From Tritrichomonas musculus (taxonomy: Eukaryota > Parabasalia > Tritrichomonadida > Tritrichomonadidae), in assembly GCA_039105265.1 (NCBI GenBank), contig JAPFFF010000003.1, positions 5,332,001 to 5,396,000 of the forward strand: a DNA stretch of 64,000 bases. Direction: 5' to 3'. The notes beneath the pieces were generated by a model. It ran no database searches, had not been told where the DNA came from, and saw only the letters and a list, made by a program, of their open reading frames with translations. Both the position numbers and the translations under genes were made by a program. Below are positions 62,706 through 64,000 of this stretch, piece after piece. How positions within the stretch are numbered: the first letter of the stretch is position 1; every line of letters starts with the position of its first letter.

Positions 62706-63225
62706 CTAATCATCCATTGTTTTATATATATATATATATATATATTCATTTGAAGAAATCGATGCCAGTATTGATTTCACTTCACTTAAAAGTTCTTTTT
62801 CGTTCTTAAAATAAAATCCTTCTAACTTGAAACGCAAGTATCCAAATAGGAAACAGTCCGAAGGTGATATATCTGATGAATAAGGTTGATGCTTCATCCT
62901 TATCATCCTCAATCTATTGAATTTTTCTTCTACTAAATGAGGTCTTGCATTATCACGATGAAAACATTTCCTTGAATTCTATATTTTCTAGCAAAATCAC
63001 CTAAAACCTTAGTTTGAAAAAAATCTTTGTTGAATTTCTGATTGCTTTGTAGTATCGTCACTGATTTTGTACCAGTTCTCGACCAAATAACTGATATCAT
63101 GTATTTTTTTGTACCACTATTTGGCTTTACATTTACAGGTGCTTCTTTATCGGGAACAGTCCACATTTATCTTCTTGGGTTATTAAAGTATATCCAAATT
63201 TCTTTATCTGCTTCGAATATTCGCA
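62706..63225 (-). pseudogene. Mariner-family transposase remnant
   Basis: Reading leftward from about 63225, one frame gives IFEADKEIWIYF (first catalytic acid region), a TAA, then MWTVPDKEAPVNVKPNSGTK and KYMISVIWS. A frame change near 62940 leads to the block HRDNARPH with the second acid. Then comes PYSSDISPSDCFLFGYLRFK, with the DD34D-type third acid region and the family's C-terminal motif. The N-terminal DNA-binding region is missing. It is a dead fragment of a mariner element, a group known to be abundant in trichomonads. An AT microsatellite (62727-62745) lies in its 3' part. Confidence 0.8.
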
Positions 63226-63239
63226 ATTGCTATCGTTAA

Positions 63240-63732
63240 AATTTGATTATCATCAGAGAGATTTATATTTTTTCTTTTTAAATTCATAAGTTCTGAAATA
63301 CGTAAGAATGCAGAGAAAGAGAATGTCATAAAAAACATAAATTATAAATCATCTAAATTATTCAAAGAAAATTTTTCTAAATAACTTGGTATTAGGATAT
63401 GTGTCTCCATGCATTAATCTTCTTAAGCCTGCTTTAAATTTTTTAAATTCTAACGAATTCGTTAATATATCTAATTTGTTTTGTCTAAAATAATATGAAA
63501 ATGCTACGATATAGTTTGCTAATGTCGAATATTTTTTATTGCTTTTCATTTTTAAGACTAAAAAACCTTTCATTTTATCAATTGTTATAGGATAAGGATC
63601 AATTTGCATTTTTGTTAGTGTTCTTTTGTATGTCGCTATTCGAGATAAGTAAGAATTCTTTGAAGATGTTGCTACATTTTCTGCTGATATTTCATCTGCT
63701 GTATTTAGTAGTTGTGTCCAGTCAAACTCCAT
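63240..63732 (-). pseudogene. Tyrosine recombinase, N-terminal part, interrupted
   Basis: ATG 63732 opens a core-binding (SAM-like) domain: SSKNSYLSRIATYKRTL, then NYIVAFSYYFRQNKLDIL. The frame stops at 63358. Another frame continues with FSAFLRISELMNLKRKNINL, the strand-helix that carries the first catalytic arginine of tyrosine recombinases. Shortly after, the sequence changes to the mariner remnant, so the rest of the catalytic domain is cut off. Together with copy B of the dispersed repeat just upstream, this marks one end of a recombinase-encoding transposon. Confidence 0.7.
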
Positions 63733-63898
63733 TTATTAAAAATATTATAGTCTTTTTGAAAAAGTTGCAATAGCCATTAACATTCAAAATTTGTTTGAAA
63801 TTATAAATAAATTCAATACTTTATTTTAACTTTTTGAAAATCTCAAAAAGCTGCTTCCGAAATTTTCTAAATTTATTTCCTAAAAAAATTTATCGGGT

Positions 63899-63964
63899 TT
63901 GTAAACCATTCAAATTTTGCTATTTTATTTCCTAAAAAATTTTTTTTATTTCCTAAACGGCTGT
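63899..63964 (-). repeat. Dispersed repeat (TTTAGGAAATAAA family), copy B
   Basis: The reverse complement matches 16688-16755 nearly base for base, including ACAGCCGTTTAGGAAATAAA and AGCAAAATTTGAATGG. A third TTAGGAAATAAA lies just beyond (near 63874-63886). It is about 170 bp upstream of the recombinase ATG. Confidence 0.7.
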
Positions 63965-64000
63965 AAATGATTAACTTTTTGATATCGATAAATAAATACA

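Overview
The window is a eukaryotic nuclear fragment, very AT-rich, with almost entirely intronless genes on both strands. The protein families point to a parabasalid flagellate, most likely Tritrichomonas. They include ankyrin proteins with the trichomonad-type N-terminal half, TKL-like kinases fused to ankyrin or Sel1 repeats, a BTB protein, a beta-helix/RING protein, a tectonic (a transition-zone protein of flagella), and a dense mix of DNA transposons. The species assignment is an inference from gene content, not from a marker gene.

Layout. 1-10.5 kb: a cysteine-rich secreted protein running off the left edge, 4.3 kb of AT-rich DNA, a Sel1-repeat protein, a protein kinase whose ankyrin tail runs through a stop and a frame change into a phosphatase-like domain with no ATG, a tyrosine-recombinase fragment and a frameshifted small GTPase. 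10.5-16.6 kb: AT-rich arrays of about 25 bp units in which single ankyrin repeats survive as islands downstream of an ankyrin gene. 17-21.2 kb: a kinase with at least 18 near-identical 36-residue Sel1 repeats. 21.2-25.5 kb: a MITE-like element, a HAD phosphatase and a broken beta-helix/RING gene. 25.9-55.4 kb: the stable core, with BTB protein, helical-repeat protein, tectonic, calnexin, a 71-residue protein, APC2, a chromo-shadow-like protein, VPS13, signal peptide peptidase, a WD-repeat protein, isoleucyl-tRNA synthetase, a glycosyltransferase and a small tail-anchored protein with PP1-docking-like motifs. 55.4-64 kb: a nested transposon graveyard.

The most unusual structure is a 3,139 bp element at 58903-62041. 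It has terminal inverted repeats of about 450-474 bp that are almost identical, a 5 bp target duplication, hairpins and GAATTC palindromes in the repeats, and three leftward genes. One of these encodes a superfamily 2 helicase interrupted by two in-frame TAA codons. The element sits inside a pogo-like transposase gene, whose reading frame is continuous across the empty site. It resembles a stripped-down Maverick/Polinton in end structure, but no polymerase, integrase or capsid gene is visible.

Several genes share functional themes: secretory pathway (calnexin, signal peptide peptidase, glycosyltransferase), phosphorylation signalling (two kinases, a phosphatase-like protein, a possible PP1-docking protein), cell cycle and chromatin (APC2, chromo-shadow-like protein), and membrane contact or lipid transport (VPS13). 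They are not operons; each is expected to be transcribed singly, and several pairs are divergent with 100-220 bp between start codons. Many breaks fall at A/T homopolymers, so some apparent pseudogenes could be assembly errors. Start codons given here are ATG only.
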